A stretch of DNA of 64,000 nucleotides. Origin: Paracoccaceae bacterium (GTDB taxonomy: Bacteria > Pseudomonadota > Alphaproteobacteria > Rhodobacterales > Rhodobacteraceae). The stretch spans positions 1-64,000 of the forward strand of contig JAFIEO010000077.1 of the NCBI GenBank assembly GCA_020832445.1, in the 5' to 3' direction. Below, piece by piece: positions 7,015-15,688 of the stretch (position 1 is its first letter; every line of letters begins with the position of its first letter). The notes below the pieces were generated by a model, which was not told the origin of the DNA, searched no databases, and saw nothing but the letters and a program-made list of their open reading frames with translations. The translations under genes and the position numbers were made by a program.

Positions 7015-9542
7015 TGCGCGTGGCATGGGCGATTGCGCGGCGCGAATTGCGCGGCGGCTTGCGCGGGTTCTGGGTATTTCTGGCCTGTCTGGCGCTGGGT
7101 GTGGGCGCTATCGCCGCCGTAGGGTCCGTGCGCGGGGCTATTGACGACGGGCTTTCGCGCGAAGGGGCCACGCTTCTGGGGGGCGATGCGGAACTGCGCA
7201 TGACCTACCGTTTCGCAACACCGCAGGAACGCGACTGGATCGACAGGTTCGCGGGCGCGGTGTCCGAAGCGGTTGATTTCCGGTCCATGGCTGTGGCGGG
7301 GCAGGGCGACAGCGCCGAACGGTCTGTCACGCAGGTCAAGGGTGTTGATGCGGCCTATCCTCTGGTGGGTGCGGTTGGGCTGGACCCTGAAATCCCGTTG
7401 GAACAGGCATTGGCCGTGCAAGATGGCCTGCCCGGTGGCGTGATGGAACGCATTCTGGCCGAACGGCTGGATTTACAACTTGGCGATGTGTTCCGCCTTG
7501 GCGTTCAGGAATTTCGCCTGACCGCGCATCTGACCCGCGAACCCGACGGGATGGGTGCGAATTTCGGCTTTGGCCCGCGCACAATTGTCAAATCCGACGC
7601 GTTGCAGGATGCGGGATTGCTTGGCCCCGGCACGCTATACGAAGTGAACTATCGCCTGCTTCTGGACGGGCGCGATCTGGATCAGGCGCGGGCCGCCGTG
7701 AACAGCCAGTTTGATGGCGCTGGTGTGCGCTGGCGTGACAGCCGCAATGCAGCCCCACAGGTTCAGCGCGTGATTGAACGCGTGTCATCCTTCCTTGTGC
7801 TGGTTGGGCTGGCCGGTCTGGCCGTGGGCGGGGTGGGCGTGTCTGCGGCGGTGCGCACCTATCTGGACGGCAAGACCAATGTGATTGCTACGCTCAAAAC
7901 CCTTGGTGCCGAAAGCCGCACCATCCTTGCGGTCTATCTGATGCAGATCGGGGTTCTGACTGCGCTGGGTATTGCGCTGGGCCTTGCCTTGGGGGCGGTC
8001 GTGCCCTTCGCGGTGGCCCCTTTGGTTGCGGATCAACTGCCTGTGGACCTGCATATTGGCCTGCACCCGAAGGCACTGGTCGAGGCTGCGATTTATGGCG
8101 CTCTGACGGCGTTGATTTTCACGCTGTGGCCGCTGGCGCGCACTGAAAATGTGCGTGCGGCGGTTATCTTTCGCGGGGTTGATGAAAATGCGCAAGGCTG
8201 GCCGCGCTGGCCCTATATGCTGGTCACACTGGCGTTGGTGGGGGGGCTGGTGGCGATAGCGGCCGCATTCGCGGCGGTGCCGATGCTGGCTTTCGCAACC
8301 GCAGGCGGGGTGCTTGGCGCATTGGGCGTGCTTGCACTGGCCGCGTGGGCCGTGCGTGCGCTTGCGCGCCGCGCCGCGCGGTCGCGCAGCTTGCGCGGGC
8401 ACACGGCGCTGCGCATGGCCATGGGCGCAATCGGCAACCCGCGCGAAGGGGCAGGGGCCGTCATTCTGTCGCTGGGGCTGGGCCTGACAGTGCTGGCCGC
8501 AGTGGGCCAGATTGACAATAACCTGCGCCGCGCGATCTCCACAGATTTGCCAGACCGCGCACCCAGCTATTTCTTTCTGGATATACAGAACACGCAGCTT
8601 GACGGATTTCTGGAACGGCTGGACCGCGATGACAATGTGGACCGCGTTGAAACCGCGCCCATGCTGCGCGCCGTTGTCACAGAACTGAACGGCATTCCAT
8701 CGCGCGACCATCCGGCGGCTGGGCATTGGGTGCTGCGCGGCGACCGCGGCATAACCTATTCCGCCACCCCGCCCGAAGGCACACGCCTGACCGCGGGCGC
8801 GTGGTGGGACGCGGACTATTCCGGCCCGCCGCTTGTCAGTTTCGGGGCCGAACAGGCCGCTGATCTGGGGTTGGGTGTCGGTGACACTGTGACCATCAAC
8901 GTTCTGGGCCGCGACATCACCGCCGAAATCGCCAATCTGCGAGAGGTGGATTTTTCCACCGGCGGTATCGGGTTCGTCATGGTCATGACCCCTGACCCCA
9001 TTCGCGCGGCCCCGCATACCCATATTGCCACGGTCTATGCGCTGGAAGCGGCTGAAGGCGCGATTTTGCGCGATCTGTCCAATATGTATCCCAATATCAC
9101 CGCGATCCGCGTGCGCGAAGCAGCCGAACGTGTGACCGAAGCGCTGTCCACAATGGCAACGGCCACCAGTTTTGCGGCACTTGCCACGTTGTTGACTGGG
9201 TTTGTTGTGCTGATCGGCGCGGCAGCCGCAGGGGAACGCGCGCGTGTGTTCGAAGCGGCTGTCATGAAAACCCTTGGCGCGTCGCGTCGCGGTATTCTGG
9301 CCAGTTTCGCGCTGCGCTCTGCGTTGATGGGGGCTGCGGCGGGCAGTGTGGCGCTTGGGGCTGGTGCGCTGTCCAGCTGGGCCGTCATGCGCTTTGTGAT
9401 GGAGGCCAGCTATCAGTTCGAGTGGCTGCCAGCACTTGCGGTTATCGCAGGTGGTGTTCTGGCCACATTGCTGGCGGGGCTTGCCTTTGCGTTACGTCCG
9501 CTTGCCGTGCGTCCTGCACAGACTTTGCGCGCGCAGGACTGA
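7011..9542 (+). CDS. ybbP: FtsX-like ABC permease, YbbP type
   Basis: An 843-residue permease with an N-terminal membrane anchor (about 15-37), a large periplasmic domain, a first FtsX-like bundle (about 260-460), a second periplasmic domain, and a C-terminal FtsX bundle with the family-typical AAVMKTLGASRRGILASF segment. The length fits the YbbP family, longer than LolC/E. It works with the preceding ATPase, with which it overlaps by four bases. Together with tesA it suggests a role in envelope lipid handling; the substrate is not shown by the sequence. Confidence 0.9.
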   Translation: MMRVAWAIARRELRGGLRGFWVFLACLALGVGAIAAVGSVRGAIDDGLSREGATLLGGDAELRMTYRFATPQERDWIDRFAGAVSEAVDFRSMAVAGQGDSAERSVTQVKGVDAAYPLVGAVGLDPEIPLEQALAVQDGLPGGVMERILAERLDLQLGDVFRLGVQEFRLTAHLTREPDGMGANFGFGPRTIVKSDALQDAGLLGPGTLYEVNYRLLLDGRDLDQARAAVNSQFDGAGVRWRDSRNAAPQVQRVIERVSSFLVLVGLAGLAVGGVGVSAAVRTYLDGKTNVIATLKTLGAESRTILAVYLMQIGVLTALGIALGLALGAVVPFAVAPLVADQLPVDLHIGLHPKALVEAAIYGALTALIFTLWPLARTENVRAAVIFRGVDENAQGWPRWPYMLVTLALVGGLVAIAAAFAAVPMLAFATAGGVLGALGVLALAAWAVRALARRAARSRSLRGHTALRMAMGAIGNPREGAGAVILSLGLGLTVLAAVGQIDNNLRRAISTDLPDRAPSYFFLDIQNTQLDGFLERLDRDDNVDRVETAPMLRAVVTELNGIPSRDHPAAGHWVLRGDRGITYSATPPEGTRLTAGAWWDADYSGPPLVSFGAEQAADLGLGVGDTVTINVLGRDITAEIANLREVDFSTGGIGFVMVMTPDPIRAAPHTHIATVYALEAAEGAILRDLSNMYPNITAIRVREAAERVTEALSTMATATSFAALATLLTGFVVLIGAAAAGERARVFEAAVMKTLGASRRGILASFALRSALMGAAAGSVALGAGALSSWAVMRFVMEASYQFEWLPALAVIAGGVLATLLAGLAFALRPLAVRPAQTLRAQD

Positions 9543-9560
9543 ACCGGATGTATTCCAACC

Positions 9561-9590
9561 CATGGGCAAGCAGGTTATAGCTTGCCCATG
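9561..9590 (+). promoter_or_regulatory. Perfect 11-bp inverted repeat enclosing the crcB1 start codon
   Basis: CATGGGCAAGC (9561-9571) pairs exactly with GCTTGCCCATG (9580-9590) across an 8-base loop. The last three bases of the right arm are the crcB1 ATG. In RNA this would bury the start codon. It is not a fluoride riboswitch by sequence. It could equally be a dimer operator or a terminator after ybbP, although no T-run follows. Confidence 0.6.
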
Positions 9591-10019
9591 ACAGCGTATC
9601 TGATCTTCTTTCTGGCGCTATGTGTGGGCGGTGGCCTTGGGGCCGTGGCACGCGCGGCCATATCTGCATGGATCAGCCGCAGGCTGCATCTGGCATGGGG
9701 AACGCTGGTCGTAAACATGACGGGCAGTTTCTTGCTGGGGCTGGCGCTTGGGTGGGTGATGGCACGGACAGGGCCAGCGCCCTTGTCGGTGCTGATGGCG
9801 GGTGCACCGTCCTTCCTGGCCGTATTCATCCTTGGTGTGCTGGGTGGTTATACCACCGTGTCAACCCTGGCGTTGCAGGTGGTGACCCTTTGGCAGGCAG
9901 GGCAACGGCGCGCCGCCTATGCGAATGCGCTGGGATCGGTCCTGTCAGGTCCTGTCGTGGTTGCCATGGGCGTGGTCATCGGGGCGCGTGCCTTTGCCCC
10001 TTGGGTTGCAGGGGGCTAG
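9588..10019 (+). CDS. crcB: Fluoride channel subunit, CrcB family (first copy)
   Basis: A 143-residue, four-helix membrane protein of the Fluc/CrcB family, which forms dimeric fluoride-efflux channels in the inner membrane. The VNMTGSFLLG motif, including the conserved Asn, is present. The usual GGFTTFST motif is altered to GGYTTVST, so the pore phenylalanine after TT is replaced by Val. The ATG at 9588 is chosen; TTG at 9582 would add two residues. The next gene is a second CrcB, which points to a heterodimer. The start codon lies in a hairpin (separate entry). Confidence 0.85.
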   Translation: MTAYLIFFLALCVGGGLGAVARAAISAWISRRLHLAWGTLVVNMTGSFLLGLALGWVMARTGPAPLSVLMAGAPSFLAVFILGVLGGYTTVSTLALQVVTLWQAGQRRAAYANALGSVLSGPVVVAMGVVIGARAFAPWVAGG

Positions 10020-10024
10020 ATCGC

Positions 10025-10393
10025 ATGCGGGACACATTACTTGCTGCGGGAATTGGGGGTGCTGTTGGCACTGGCGCGCGCGTGGCGTTAAGTCTGGCTG
10101 CGGTGAACCTGCTGCCGGATGCCGCCTTCATCGCCACATTTGCAGCCAATGTGATTGGCGCGGCACTCATCGGGTATCTGGCAACCCGCGCGCTGCCGCC
10201 CGTTGCCAGCGCGTTGTTGATTACGGGGTTTTGCGGTGGCTTCACCACATTCTCGCTCTTCTCGCTAGAGGCGCTGATGCTGCTGGAACGCAGCATCTTC
10301 GCGGGTCTGGCTTACGGCGCAGTTTCGCTGGTGGTGTGGATTGGTTCGGTCGCGCTGGGGTATCGGCTGGGGTGCCGCCCGTCCACGCGCTGA
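10025..10393 (+). CDS. crcB: Fluoride channel subunit, CrcB family (second copy)
   Basis: A 122-residue CrcB/Fluc protein with four predicted membrane helices. It keeps the canonical FCGGFTTFSLFSLE segment with both pore phenylalanines, and ANVIGAALIG as the Asn motif. It starts with ATG five bases after the first copy's stop, so translation is probably coupled. Paired CrcB genes in other bacteria encode two halves of one antiparallel dimer; here the second copy looks like the one with an intact phenylalanine box. A terminator follows at 10402. Confidence 0.87.
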   Translation: MRDTLLAAGIGGAVGTGARVALSLAAVNLLPDAAFIATFAANVIGAALIGYLATRALPPVASALLITGFCGGFTTFSLFSLEALMLLERSIFAGLAYGAVSLVVWIGSVALGYRLGCRPSTR

Positions 10394-10401
10394 AATGAAA
10401 T

Positions 10402-10422
10402 CAGGGGGCGAATTGCCCCCTG
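10402..10422. terminator. Bidirectional rho-independent terminator
   Basis: An 8-bp perfect stem CAGGGGGC / GCCCCCTG with a 5-base loop lies between the convergent crcB2 and fabI. A short TTT tail follows on the plus strand. Confidence 0.65.
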
Positions 10423-10452
10423 TTTGCCGTGTCTGACTGCCCGCCTTTGACA

Positions 10453-11241
10453 TCAGATATTGTCGACCTGCGGCATGCCCATGACATGATAGCCGCCATC
10501 AACATGGATGATCTCGCCCGTGGTGAAGGCCCCGTAATCGGATGCCAGATAGACGGCCGTGCCGCCCACGCTTTCGAGTGTTGCATTGCTGCGCAGGGGG
10601 GCGTTGGTTTCAGCGTGGCGATAGGTTTTGCGCGCCCCGCCGATGGCCGCACCGGCAAGGGTTTTCATCGGGCCGGGGCTGATGGCATTCACGCGAATCC
10701 CCTCTGGCCCCAGATCATTGGCCAGATAGCGCACCGAACTTTCCAGCGCGGCCTTCGCCACGCCCATGACGTTGTAAAACGGTGTCACTGTGTTGGACCC
10801 CTGAAAGGTCAGTGTCAGCAGCGTGCCGCCATTGGGCATCAACTCGGATGCGCGCCGCCCCAGATCGATGAAGCTGTAGCAGCTTATTTCCAGCGAATGC
10901 TTGAAATTGGCGCGGCTGGTGTCGCGGAACCGGCCTGTCAGTTCGGTCTTGTCGGAAAACGCGATGGCATGGACCAGAAAATCCATGCTTCCCCAGCGGG
11001 ATTTCAACACATCGAAACAGGCATCAAGCGATGCTTCATTCGTGACATCGACATCCACCAGAATGTCGGACCCGAGCGAGGCCGCAAGCGGTTCGACGCG
11101 TTTGCCAAATGCCTCTCCCTGATATGAGAAGGCAAGTTCCGCGCCCTGGCTGGCCATCGCTTTGGCAATGCCCCACGCGATGGAGCGTTCATTGGCAACG
11201 CCCATCACCAGACCGCGTTTGCCCGCCATCAATCCCGCCAT
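10453..11241 (-). CDS. fabI: Enoyl-ACP reductase (NADH), FabI
   Basis: Reduces trans-2-enoyl-ACP in each round of type II fatty acid synthesis. 262 residues from the ATG at 11241. It has the divergent SDR nucleotide site GVANERSIAWGIA at 14-26 and the FabI-type catalytic pair Tyr156 and Lys163 in FYNVMGVAK. Starting at the upstream in-frame codon 11268 would add nine residues that run into the fabB end and look noncoding. It is the last gene of fabA-fabB-fabI, ten bases after fabB. Confidence 0.95.
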   Translation of the reverse strand: MAGLMAGKRGLVMGVANERSIAWGIAKAMASQGAELAFSYQGEAFGKRVEPLAASLGSDILVDVDVTNEASLDACFDVLKSRWGSMDFLVHAIAFSDKTELTGRFRDTSRANFKHSLEISCYSFIDLGRRASELMPNGGTLLTLTFQGSNTVTPFYNVMGVAKAALESSVRYLANDLGPEGIRVNAISPGPMKTLAGAAIGGARKTYRHAETNAPLRSNATLESVGGTAVYLASDYGAFTTGEIIHVDGGYHVMGMPQVDNI

Positions 11242-11251
11242 CGAATGCCCC

Positions 11252-12481
11252 TCAGTCACGCATCGCACTCATGATAAGTGTCGCGTTGGTTCCGCCAAAT
11301 CCGAAGCTGTTGGACAGCACGGAATCCAGTTCCACATCCTCGACCAGCTTGGTTGCAATTTCCCCGTCCTGAATGGCAGGGTCAAGCTGGGTGACATTGG
11401 CCGATGCGGCAATGAAACGGCCCTGCATCATCAGCAGCGAATAAATCGCTTCCTGCACACCTGTCGCTCCAAGGCTGTGGCCTGTCAGCGATTTGGTCGA
11501 TGATATGGGGGGCACGTTTCCTTCACCGTAAATGCGGCGGATGGCTTCGACTTCGGTCACGTCGCCTGCGGGGGTCGATGTTCCGTGCGCGTTGATATAG
11601 CTGACCTTGCGCCCCTGCGGCAGGGTGGACAGTGCCAGCCGCATGGACCGCTCGCCGCCCTCGCCCGATGGGGCGACCATGTCATAGCCGTCGGAGGTGG
11701 CGCCGTAGCCTGTCACCTCGGCATAGATTTTTGCGCCACGTGCCCTGGCATGTTCCAGTTCTTCCAGCACGACAACGCCGCCACCGCCACCAATCACGAA
11801 CCCGTCGCGCGTGGCATCAAATGCGCGCGCGGCCGTTTCGGGGGCGTCATTGTATTTCGACGACATGGCGCCCATCGCGTCGAACAGACAAGACAACGTC
11901 CAGTCCAGTTCTTCGCCGCCACCTGCAAAAATCACGTCCTGCTTGCCCATCTGGATAAGCTCTGCCGCGTTGCCGATGCAATGCGCCGAAGTCGAGCACG
12001 CGGACGTGATGGAATAGTTCACACCCTTGATCTTGAACGGCGTGGCCAGACAGGCGGAATTCGTGGACGACATGCCACGCGTCACCATAAATGGCCCCAT
12101 ACGCTTGGGGCTGCCTTTTTCGATAACGATCTTGTGCGCCTGAAACAGATTGGACGTGGACGGACCGCCCGACCCCATGATCAGGCCGGTGCGTTCATTT
12201 GACACATCGCTGTCGTCCAGACCGGAATCGGCAATGGCCTGTTCCATCGACAGGAAGTTATAAGCCGCGCCCGGCCCCATGAAGCGCAGGTTGCGCTTGT
12301 CGATATGATCTTCCAGCGTGATTTGTGGCATGCCGTGAATTTGGCTGCGAAACCCGTGTTCGGCATATTCGGGCGCGAAGACAATACCCGACCGGCCCGC
12401 GCGCAGGCTGGCTGCAACTTCATCCGTAGAATTCCCGATGGGCGAGATGATCCCCAGCCCGGTAATGACAACGCGACGCAT
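11252..12481 (-). CDS. fabB: Beta-ketoacyl-ACP synthase I
   Basis: Condensing enzyme required to elongate the cis-3-decenoyl product of FabA into unsaturated fatty acids. In 409 residues the catalytic triad is Cys162 ([10 protein letters not shown]), His299 ([11 protein letters not shown]) and His335 ([11 protein letters not shown]), with Lys330. The length and ACSTSAHC motif fit FabB rather than FabF, as does linkage to fabA. It sits between fabA (41-base gap) and fabI in a minus-strand operon. Confidence 0.95.
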   Translation of the reverse strand: MRRVVITGLGIISPIGNSTDEVAASLRAGRSGIVFAPEYAEHGFRSQIHGMPQITLEDHIDKRNLRFMGPGAAYNFLSMEQAIADSGLDDSDVSNERTGLIMGSGGPSTSNLFQAHKIVIEKGSPKRMGPFMVTRGMSSTNSACLATPFKIKGVNYSITSACSTSAHCIGNAAELIQMGKQDVIFAGGGEELDWTLSCLFDAMGAMSSKYNDAPETAARAFDATRDGFVIGGGGGVVVLEELEHARARGAKIYAEVTGYGATSDGYDMVAPSGEGGERSMRLALSTLPQGRKVSYINAHGTSTPAGDVTEVEAIRRIYGEGNVPPISSTKSLTGHSLGATGVQEAIYSLLMMQGRFIAASANVTQLDPAIQDGEIATKLVEDVELDSVLSNSFGFGGTNATLIMSAMRD

Positions 12482-12522
12482 GGGCGTCCTCCCTGTTGTT
12501 GGCCTGTTGTTGGATTGGCGCT

Positions 12523-13032
12523 TCAGCTTTCCGACAGCGCGACTTTCATATCCTTGACCATATAGATGACATCGCCATCCGCTTCGACAATGCCATCGGC
12601 AACGCCCATGGTCAGGCGCCGCGTTTGCACGGCTTTGGTGAAATCTACCTTGTAGGTCAGCATCTTGCGGTCAGGGCGCACCATGCCTGTCAGCTTGACC
12701 TCGCCCACACCCAGCGCATAGCCGCGTCCCTGCCAGCCACGCCAGCCCAGATTGAAGCCCGTCAACTGCCACAAGCCGTCAAGGCCAAGGCAACCGGGCA
12801 TGATGGGATTGCCGGGAAAGTGGCAGTCAAAAAACCACAGGTCCGGCGTGATGTCGAACTCGGCCACAACATGGCCTTTGCCATGCGCGCCCCCATCACC
12901 AGAGATTTCGGTGATCCGGTCCATCATCAGCATTGGTGGCGCTGGCAGCTGCGCGTTGCCCGGCCCGAACAATTCGCCGCGTGCGCAGGCCAACAGGCCC
13001 TCTTTGTCAAAGGATGTCGGAAACTGGGACAT
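12523..13032 (-). CDS. fabA: 3-hydroxydecanoyl-ACP dehydratase/isomerase
   Basis: Dehydrates 3-hydroxydecanoyl-ACP and isomerises the product to the cis-3 isomer, the branch point to unsaturated fatty acids. 169 residues with His71 ([12 protein letters not shown]) and Asp85 (GLDGLWQ) matching the E. coli catalytic pair. The ATG at 13032 is chosen because AGGAGA lies 5 bases upstream; upstream ATGs extend into leader sequence. First gene of fabA-fabB-fabI, divergent from irr across a 136-base control region. Confidence 0.95.
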   Translation of the reverse strand: MSQFPTSFDKEGLLACARGELFGPGNAQLPAPPMLMMDRITEISGDGGAHGKGHVVAEFDITPDLWFFDCHFPGNPIMPGCLGLDGLWQLTGFNLGWRGWQGRGYALGVGEVKLTGMVRPDRKMLTYKVDFTKAVQTRRLTMGVADGIVEADGDVIYMVKDMKVALSES

Positions 13033-13122
13033 GAAATTCTCCTGCATGGCTTTCCTTCCTCTAGCACCGTGCCGCAAAGTCATGCAAGCCCGCGCATCAC
13101 GACAGATTGCAGGCCGGCCAAG

Positions 13123-13142
13123 TGAATTTCATTTGAAATTCA
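13123..13142. promoter_or_regulatory. 20-bp palindromic operator candidate between fabA and irr
   Basis: TGAATTTCA and TGAAATTCA form perfect 9-bp arms around a 2-bp centre. The right arm overlaps a -35-like TTGAAA (13133-13138) that is 18 bases from TATATA (13157-13162), just before the irr start. It does not match the Irr ICE consensus as I remember it. Likely controls irr, fabA or both. Confidence 0.55.
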
Positions 13143-13162
13143 TGTGCAACAAGCTCTATATA
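13133..13162 (+). promoter_or_regulatory. Probable irr promoter
   Basis: TTGAAA at 13133-13138 and TATATA at 13157-13162 with an 18-base spacer. The -10 ends six bases before the preferred irr ATG (13169), which implies a leaderless or almost leaderless message. Confidence 0.5.
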
Positions 13163-13168
13163 CACTCT

Positions 13169-13606
13169 ATGGATACGGATTTTGCACAACTTAATGATGA
13201 CGCCCTAAGCAATGGGGCAGACTGGCTTGCCCGTGCAGGGGTTCGGCCCACGCGACAACGTTTGTCACTGGCAGGTTTGCTGGTGGGTGACGGGCATGAT
13301 CGGCATGTTACCGCCGAAAGCCTGTTTCTTGCTGTAAAGGAAAGCGGTGAATCTGTTTCGCTTGCCACAGTATACAACACCCTGCGCGCGTTTTGTGATG
13401 CCGGATTGATGAATGAAATCACCGTGGATGCAACGCGGTCTTACTTCGACACCTGCGTTGAAGAGCATCCGCATTATTTCTGGGAAGACAGCCAGCAACT
13501 GACCGACGCCCCGTCCGGCGAGGTGGCGTTTTCCCGACTGCCTTCCGCACCCGAAGGGGCAGAAATCTCTCGGGTGGATGTGGTTATCAGGCTGCGACGC
13601 AAATAG
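13169..13606 (+). CDS. irr: Iron response regulator Irr (Fur superfamily)
   Basis: A 145-residue Fur-family DNA-binding protein. The winged helix has RPTRQRLSLAGLL at 26-38 and the family-typical SLATVYNTLRAF at 64-75. The metal/heme region reads EEHPHYFWED (99-107) rather than the three consecutive histidines seen in rhizobial Irr. In alphaproteobacteria Irr controls heme and iron-uptake genes according to heme status. Divergence from fabA is a recurring alphaproteobacterial arrangement. An alternative ATG at 13142 would add nine residues; neither start has a Shine-Dalgarno sequence. Confidence 0.87.
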   Translation: MDTDFAQLNDDALSNGADWLARAGVRPTRQRLSLAGLLVGDGHDRHVTAESLFLAVKESGESVSLATVYNTLRAFCDAGLMNEITVDATRSYFDTCVEEHPHYFWEDSQQLTDAPSGEVAFSRLPSAPEGAEISRVDVVIRLRRK

Positions 13607-13723
13607 GCTGCATCAGCAGGTCTGCGGTCTTGCACAGCATCAGCGGTTGTGAACTTGTCGTTCCTTCAATCAGTGTTTTGGGAACAGTTCAGGCGCAGGT
13701 TCTTTGCCGTTTTGGGGGAATAG

Positions 13724-14194
13724 ATGCGTTTCATAATTGCCGCGACCGTCGCGCTGGCGCTTACGCCTTTGGGGGCTGCGGCCACGCAATGCCCCGATTT
13801 TACGCTTCCGGCCGGAAAAGACCTAAGCTACAGCGAAGATGATCTTTGGTCTGAACGCAGGCATGGTGTGACTGCGGGCGGAAACCTTAGCTTGTGGAAT
13901 TGTTCGCAGTTTGACGCCGTGGGGTTTGTGACGCGCCAGCCGGATTTCCATGTATATCTAAGCAGCAACACCAAGGATCGCAAAATCCGCTTCAAGATCA
14001 CGGGCGACGATGGCTGTGATACTGTCTTGCTGATCAATACGCCCGGTGCAGCATGGTTGTTCAATGATGACGATGAGGGCCTGGACCCGGTTATTCGCGT
14101 GCGTTCTGCGCAAGCAGGCCGTTACGATATATGGGCCGGAACATTTGGCCCCGATGCCTGTATGGCAACCCTTCACCTGGAAGCCTTTCCCTGA
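13724..14194 (+). CDS. Exported hypothetical protein, 156 residues
   Basis: An N-terminal signal peptide (MRFIIAATVALALTPLGAAA) precedes a mature part with several cysteines (near 23, 60, 103 and 150). These could make disulfides in the periplasm. The start follows GGGGA. The mature region has a beta-rich look, with segments such as FHVYLSSN and YDIWAGTFGPDACMATL; this resembles periplasmic proteins that bind or coat, but I do not recognise a family. It is a single gene between irr and convergent minus-strand genes. Confidence 0.7.
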   Translation: MRFIIAATVALALTPLGAAATQCPDFTLPAGKDLSYSEDDLWSERRHGVTAGGNLSLWNCSQFDAVGFVTRQPDFHVYLSSNTKDRKIRFKITGDDGCDTVLLINTPGAAWLFNDDDEGLDPVIRVRSAQAGRYDIWAGTFGPDACMATLHLEAFP

Positions 14195-14219
14195 ACATGG
14201 CAGGCGGCGCGGCCTTGCG

Positions 14220-14753
14220 CTATGCCGCCGGCAACCACGGGGTCGGCTGAACGCTGTATCCTATATAAAGCGGGTGTTTCGGGTGGCCTGCTTTGCTTAG
14301 GCCAAGGTGCCACAAGCCCCGCCCGGTGGCGCGCAACAACGCCTCTACCTGCGCGCCGCGGCCAAGATGCGCCCCATGCGTGCCCCATGCGCATATTATC
14401 TTGTCGGCCCATAGTGCGCTTTGCGCGATGGCCGCATCATTCAGCGGCCCCGTAGGGTCGGGCGCTGCGCGCATAACGCGCGGATCAGTGGCGCGAAACC
14501 CGAAGATGTTGCACACCCGGAAGGCCCCGAAACCCAGCGTGCGGGCACGGCGTTCGCAGCGTTCTACAGTGGGGTCATTTTGCACTTCGGTTGCGGTTGA
14601 CGGGTTCAGCATGACAAACAGCACCCGCCCCGCGGCGGGTTCCCATTCGCGGGTCAGAAGGTAGCGAAACGCCTCGCATGTGGAATAGACTGCCACGGAC
14701 GGGGCATCGCCTTTTACATGGCTGCGGGTTATGACATCGCCCAGATCTGTCAT
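14220..14753 (-). CDS. DUF1643-like protein
   Basis: A 177-residue soluble protein with the [23 protein letters not shown] and [12 protein letters not shown] segments that I associate with DUF1643. Function is unknown to me. The chosen ATG overlaps the truB stop by four bases, so it is translationally coupled to truB; a longer reading frame into truB exists but would be out of keeping with family length. No signal peptide or membrane segment is seen. The coupling suggests RNA or translation context, which is only inference. Confidence 0.75.
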   Translation of the reverse strand: MTDLGDVITRSHVKGDAPSVAVYSTCEAFRYLLTREWEPAAGRVLFVMLNPSTATEVQNDPTVERCERRARTLGFGAFRVCNIFGFRATDPRVMRAAPDPTGPLNDAAIAQSALWADKIICAWGTHGAHLGRGAQVEALLRATGRGLWHLGLSKAGHPKHPLYIGYSVQPTPWLPAA

Positions 14754-15658
14754 TCCTGATTGAACACGCGACTGGGGTGCAGTTCGCCTGCCTTGTATAC
14801 GCCAACTGCGACCGCGCGCCCCTGATAGCTGGCCCATGCTTCATCGCCATATTCGACCGATGCGCTAAGCACCATGCCCGGATTGCCGTTGCGCAGCCGC
14901 GCAGCCCCTTCCGGTGTGGCGGGCAGTTCGGGCAGGTCGGCCAGCCCTTCTTCCAGCGGGCGCAAATGGGTGTCCAGCTCGGGGCTGTGGGCCATGGCTT
15001 CGATCTGGTCCATACTCAGCCCGTCCTTGGCGTCAAACGGCCCCGACCATGTGCGCCGTAACCATGCGACATGGCCCAGACAGCCCAGCGCCGCGCCCAG
15101 ATCGCGCGCGATTGACCGCACATAACCGCCCTTGCCGCACACCATTTCCAATTCGACATGGTCTGCGTCCGGCCGCGCCACGATATCCAGCCGTTCCACC
15201 CAAAGCGGGCGCGCGGCCAGTTCCATTTCGTCGCCCGCGCGCGCAATGTCATAGGCACGTTCCCCGTCAACCTTGACGGCGGAAAACTGCGGCGGCACTT
15301 GTTCAATCTCGCCACGAAAGGCATCAAGGGCGGCTTCTATTGCGGCATCATCGGGGCGTTGGTCGTTGGTGGCTATCACCGCCCCCTCGGCGTCATCGGT
15401 GGTTGTGGCCTGCCCCAGCCGCACCATGAAACGGTAACATTTCAGCGCATCGGTAATATAGGGCACGGTCTTTGTGGCTTCGCCCAATGCGATGGCCAGA
15501 ACGCCGGTTGCTGCGGGGTCCAGCGTGCCCGCATGGCCGGCCTTCTGGGCCTGCAAGGCCCAACGCACCTTGTTGACCACCGCCGTCGACGTAATGCCTG
15601 CGGGTTTGTCGACCACCAGCCAGCCAGATATTGCCCGCCCCTTGCGCTTGCGTCCCAT
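14750..15658 (-). CDS. truB: tRNA pseudouridine(55) synthase
   Basis: Makes pseudouridine 55 in the T-loop of tRNAs. 302 residues; the N-terminal [13 protein letters not shown] motif and the catalytic Asp in [13 protein letters not shown] are present, followed by [13 protein letters not shown] and the C-terminal PUA-like tail. It is in the rbfA-truB order usual for bacteria but with a phosphodiester glycosidase-like gene inserted between. It overlaps the following DUF1643-like gene by four bases. Confidence 0.95.
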   Translation of the reverse strand: MGRKRKGRAISGWLVVDKPAGITSTAVVNKVRWALQAQKAGHAGTLDPAATGVLAIALGEATKTVPYITDALKCYRFMVRLGQATTTDDAEGAVIATNDQRPDDAAIEAALDAFRGEIEQVPPQFSAVKVDGERAYDIARAGDEMELAARPLWVERLDIVARPDADHVELEMVCGKGGYVRSIARDLGAALGCLGHVAWLRRTWSGPFDAKDGLSMDQIEAMAHSPELDTHLRPLEEGLADLPELPATPEGAARLRNGNPGMVLSASVEYGDEAWASYQGRAVAVGVYKAGELHPSRVFNQE

Positions 15659-15688
15659 GAAATGCCCTTTTGCCTGTTTACGCGCCTG

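Noticed and set aside
7785-9023. Long open frame antisense to ybbP
   Set aside because: His/Gln/Arg-rich composition with no domain; a typical shadow of a high-GC gene.
9543-9587. Fluoride riboswitch before crcB
   Set aside because: The space is only 45 bases and lacks the conserved GGNGAUGG and GCUGAUGA elements; only the inverted repeat is seen.
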